Assembly (NCBI GenBank): GCA_003254925.1
Contig: QANZ01006149.1
Location: 62,001-126,000, forward strand
From: Chamaecrista fasciculata
Lineage: Eukaryota > Streptophyta > Magnoliopsida > Fabales > Fabaceae
DNA: 64,000 nucleotides
Reading direction: 5' to 3'
Part shown: piece after piece, positions 61,501 through 64,000 of the stretch
Numbering within the stretch: position 1 is the stretch's first letter
How the letters are laid out: the number at the start of each line of letters is the position of its first letter
Program-made: the position numbers and the translations under genes
The notes under the pieces: generated by a model
Told to the model about the DNA's origin: nothing
The model's input: the letters and a program-made list of their open reading frames with translations, nothing else
The model's database searches: none

Positions 61501-63490
61501 AATGATCAAATAGTACTTACGTTAAGGTAACAGCTAGCGGAAGACCTTCAGGAACGGCAACAACCACAATTGTGACCTGTGCAACTCTATATTTCAGTTT
61601 AAGAAACTACAAACGACGAAAGAAGAAAAAGAAGAAAGGATCTCATGTACAAAGCACAATCCAGAAATTGCACTTACTGCTATAGTAAAAATTTTGATGC
61701 CCCCATCTATTGCCTTACTAATCGGAGTCTTGCCAGCAATAAATAGTACATTTCCATCCAGATCTCTTGAATTGCCAGTAAAGAATCTAGAGTCCCAAAG
61801 TCATATCACAGCCAGTAAGGGATGACATGGAGTCTGTGCTAATCAGTTATCAACTACAAAATCAACAATCTAATCTTACCTGATCAAGAGGACCGCTAGC
61901 ACAGCAACCGCTACTGTAAGACCTACGATGCCAATAAAAGTTGCCACTCCATTCAAACGTACCTATGACATGTCACCAAAAATAAGTTTCTGATTTAGCA
62001 TGAATTCTTTAAGGTACTATCAATACAACTGCCTTTTTCTTTCTTGGTTTTGAATGGAGATTGTGGAACCTGTAAGGGAGTCTCTTCTCCAGTATCCTCA
62101 GAAATGCTTGCCATCAACAATCCCCATTCCGTATTGATACCAACACCAGTTACCTACAGGTAGCAGTTTAACGTGTTGTTCAAAGTGATGACATGATAAT
62201 TTTGATGATGTCCGTACAATGAGCTAGAAATATACTAGAATCGTAATTAAAAGGGCAGGACTATATATTTTATTGTACTCACTTTAGCATATATACACAA
62301 TAGAATTATTCAAAATTACAGAAAAAAATCAATTGTAAGAGTATAACAAAATGCCAATAACTAAATTCACAAAACTCCAAATAAGAAGATTAATAAATTT
62401 AGGTTATTCAAAATATTTCAGTTTACCAAAATAGTCAACACTCTCACATAGTCAGCCATCTTACTGGGCCCTTACAAAGATTATCATACTGTTAAATCCT
62501 TAAAGCTCAAAATCCCAACTCCAACAACATTTGAAGCACAGAAGTATACCATATCAAAGAAAAATAAAAAAAAAAATATTAGAAAACACGAAGTGTAAAA
62601 GACAGAAGGCAGAAACAAAACCATGAGTAGACATGCTCATTAAATACAAGCAAATTTGCATAGGATAATGCAATATGATATTTTTACCAGCATAACACCG
62701 AATCCATCAGCTACTTTACAACCAGACATAAAAAAAGGTGCTTTATGATCCTTTTGAACCTGCAAAACATTGTTGTCTAAGAATTACTTGAAATGAAATC
62801 AATAATTTGATGGACAGAGTGGATAAGGAACTTACTATCTTGCTTTCACCAGTCATACTGGATTCATCAATAGCGAGTGAGTGACCAGTGATTAAAACTC
62901 CATCGGCAGGAACCTGAGTACTCCATAAAATTATTTAGTGGAAAGAAAACTATTGAATTTCCAGTAAGATAAACTCAAGTCTTATCATAGCTCACCTGAT
63001 CTCCTATTTTAAGAGGTACAACATCACCAACGACAATATCAAATATTGATATCTTTGTTGCTCTACCACCTCTGATGACCTGTACATCACGTGAGTTCAT
63101 GTATAAATGATTCTTTAGCTTTCAATTGATAAGCTATTTTCCAATTATACAAGGATACGCACCTCCAATTGTATATTTTGTTTCTCTGAATTCAAATTCT
63201 GAAACTGCAGAGATTGCCGATAATCACTGACAGCTGGAAGACAGAAAACAATGCCAAGGAGAAAACAAATGATTCGAGGGAAAAATAAAACTGTCCATAT
63301 ATACTAAAAATTTAATTTGTCTCCTCTCCTTCCTTATCTGTGTGAAAATTCTCACATATAAAGACATTGTAAGATTACATTCGTTTCTTATAATCAAAAC
63401 CCAAAAGATAAATCCAATACCTGTTACTGCAATGACAAGAAAAACAGCAAAGAAAATGCTTCCCCCATCATACCATCCTTCTTCCAAGCC
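52591..63490 (-). CDS. ACA9: Plasma-membrane-type autoinhibited Ca2+-ATPase (ACA8/9/10 group), 5' end missing
   Basis: P2B-type pump exporting Ca2+ from the cytosol, normally controlled by calmodulin binding to an N-terminal autoinhibitor that lies outside this window. Twenty-seven exons are visible, from 63421-63490 down to 52591-52705, encoding 862 in-frame residues of about 1,080. Landmarks in order: [18 protein letters not shown] (TM2), [29 protein letters not shown] (TM4 with ion-site residues), phosphorylated Asp in [11 protein letters not shown] (exon 61173-61256), nucleotide-binding [31 protein letters not shown] (exons 56853-56969 and 55870-55968), TM5-TM6 ([30 protein letters not shown]) and the C-terminal [20 protein letters not shown]. 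Other exons include 57776-57943, 57089-57253, 60278-60415 and 53575-53706. All junctions are GT-AG and in phase. The ACA9 label rests on group likeness plus the neighbouring MSR1 gene; ACA8 or ACA10 remains possible. Confidence 0.9.
58828..59173. mobile_element. MITE rich in GGACAC/GTGTCC units, inside a Ca2+-ATPase intron
   Basis: AACGGACC, possibly CAACGGACC, flanks both sides (58820-58827 and 59174-59181), an 8- or 9-bp target duplication. Ends TAGGAAGCATGGACAC and, inverted, CTAAGAAGTCATGGACAC. Both arms contain GACACG repeats pointing inwards around an AT-rich centre. It lies in the intron between the exons 59279-59377 and 58535-58645. Confidence 0.7.
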
Positions 63491-64000
63491 CTAGCAATCA
63501 CGTATAAGGGAAAGTTTAAACCTTGGTGAATGTAAATGATTTCAATGGAATGAAAGAAACAAGCATAATCATTGACTAGAACAATCAGAACAGTCATCAC
63601 GAAGAAACCGGTGCTTATATAGATAAAAAAGATAAAACACATAATATAAAGAAGTAAAATTTAGTAATCTCGAAAGGCAAAAGAAATAATGTAATGACTA
63701 TTCATTGTGGCTGGCTTATGATAATTCAATTTATCTTTGTCAAGGTCCTGAAGTAACACTAACACATTAATATTGCTGGGCAGTAATATTCGTGAAAGCA
63801 ATGAAGTAGCATTTCATTTTAAATGTTATTGATTAGATGGATTTGTATGTCCAAGTTGTGCAACATCCGAACACAACTTCTAGTGAAGAAGCAATTTTGT
63901 CTTATGGAGGATGTTTGAAGTGCTTCAAAGTTCTTTATTATAGAAAATGACCAAATATTCTTCATTAAATTCTTTCAATGGAGCTGCGCTATTTGTTCCA
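63491..64000 (-). other. Intron of the Ca2+-ATPase gene running off the window
   Basis: Upstream of the exon at 63421-63490 no further Ca2+-ATPase coding sequence is found before the window ends. The exons for the N-terminal autoinhibitory domain and TM1 must lie beyond 64000. Confidence 0.7.

Noticed and set aside
1-64000. CRISPR arrays, bacterial operons, tRNA or rRNA genes
   Set aside because: None seen: repeats here are transposon-type inverted repeats, genes are spliced eukaryotic genes, and no tRNA-like box pair or rRNA sequence was recognised.

Overview
The window is nuclear DNA of a flowering plant, almost certainly a eudicot. It is AT-rich, its genes have many short GT-AG introns, and the intergenic DNA is dense in small TIR transposons and LINE remnants. 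The encoded proteins match plant-specific families: the exocyst subunit EXO84B, MSR1, an autoinhibited Ca2+-ATPase and plastid phosphoglycerate dehydrogenase. I cannot name the species.

Layout. 1-2,080: transposons, with a possible scrap of a third RPL13 copy at 432-455. 2,215-8,391: two tandem, intact RPL13 (60S protein eL13) genes on +, separated by two MULE-type foldback elements. 9,139-9,885: a hAT-type element. 11,178-14,019 (+): plastid D-3-phosphoglycerate dehydrogenase, first enzyme of the phosphorylated serine pathway. 16,095-20,321 (+): a two-RRM RNA-binding protein whose last intron looks like a minor-spliceosome AT-AG intron. 23,218-28,294 (-): EXO84B. 30,335-37,976: a direct tandem duplication, each unit carrying an intact two-exon gene (-) for the mitochondrial ATP synthase epsilon subunit. 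The first unit has since received a hAT element and a LINE fragment in its intron. 38,000-47,700: gene-poor repeat territory with an N gap inside a palindromic MULE. 47,966-51,490 (+): MSR1, a Golgi O-fucosyltransferase-like protein. 52,591 to beyond the window end (-): a plasma-membrane-type Ca2+-ATPase of the ACA8/9/10 group; 27 exons are visible and the N-terminal exons lie outside.

The genes are independent housekeeping loci rather than one pathway. Two themes connect them. First, tandem duplication of small translation and OXPHOS genes (RPL13, ATP synthase epsilon), with Site II (TGGGCY-type) promoter elements kept in both copies. Second, repeated insertion of foldback TIR elements with clear 8- or 9-bp target duplications. 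Many of these elements carry the same TTTGGTCC-type subterminal motif although their outer ends differ. The order RRM gene, MSR1, ACA9-like resembles an Arabidopsis chromosome 3 block (recalled from memory, not checked).
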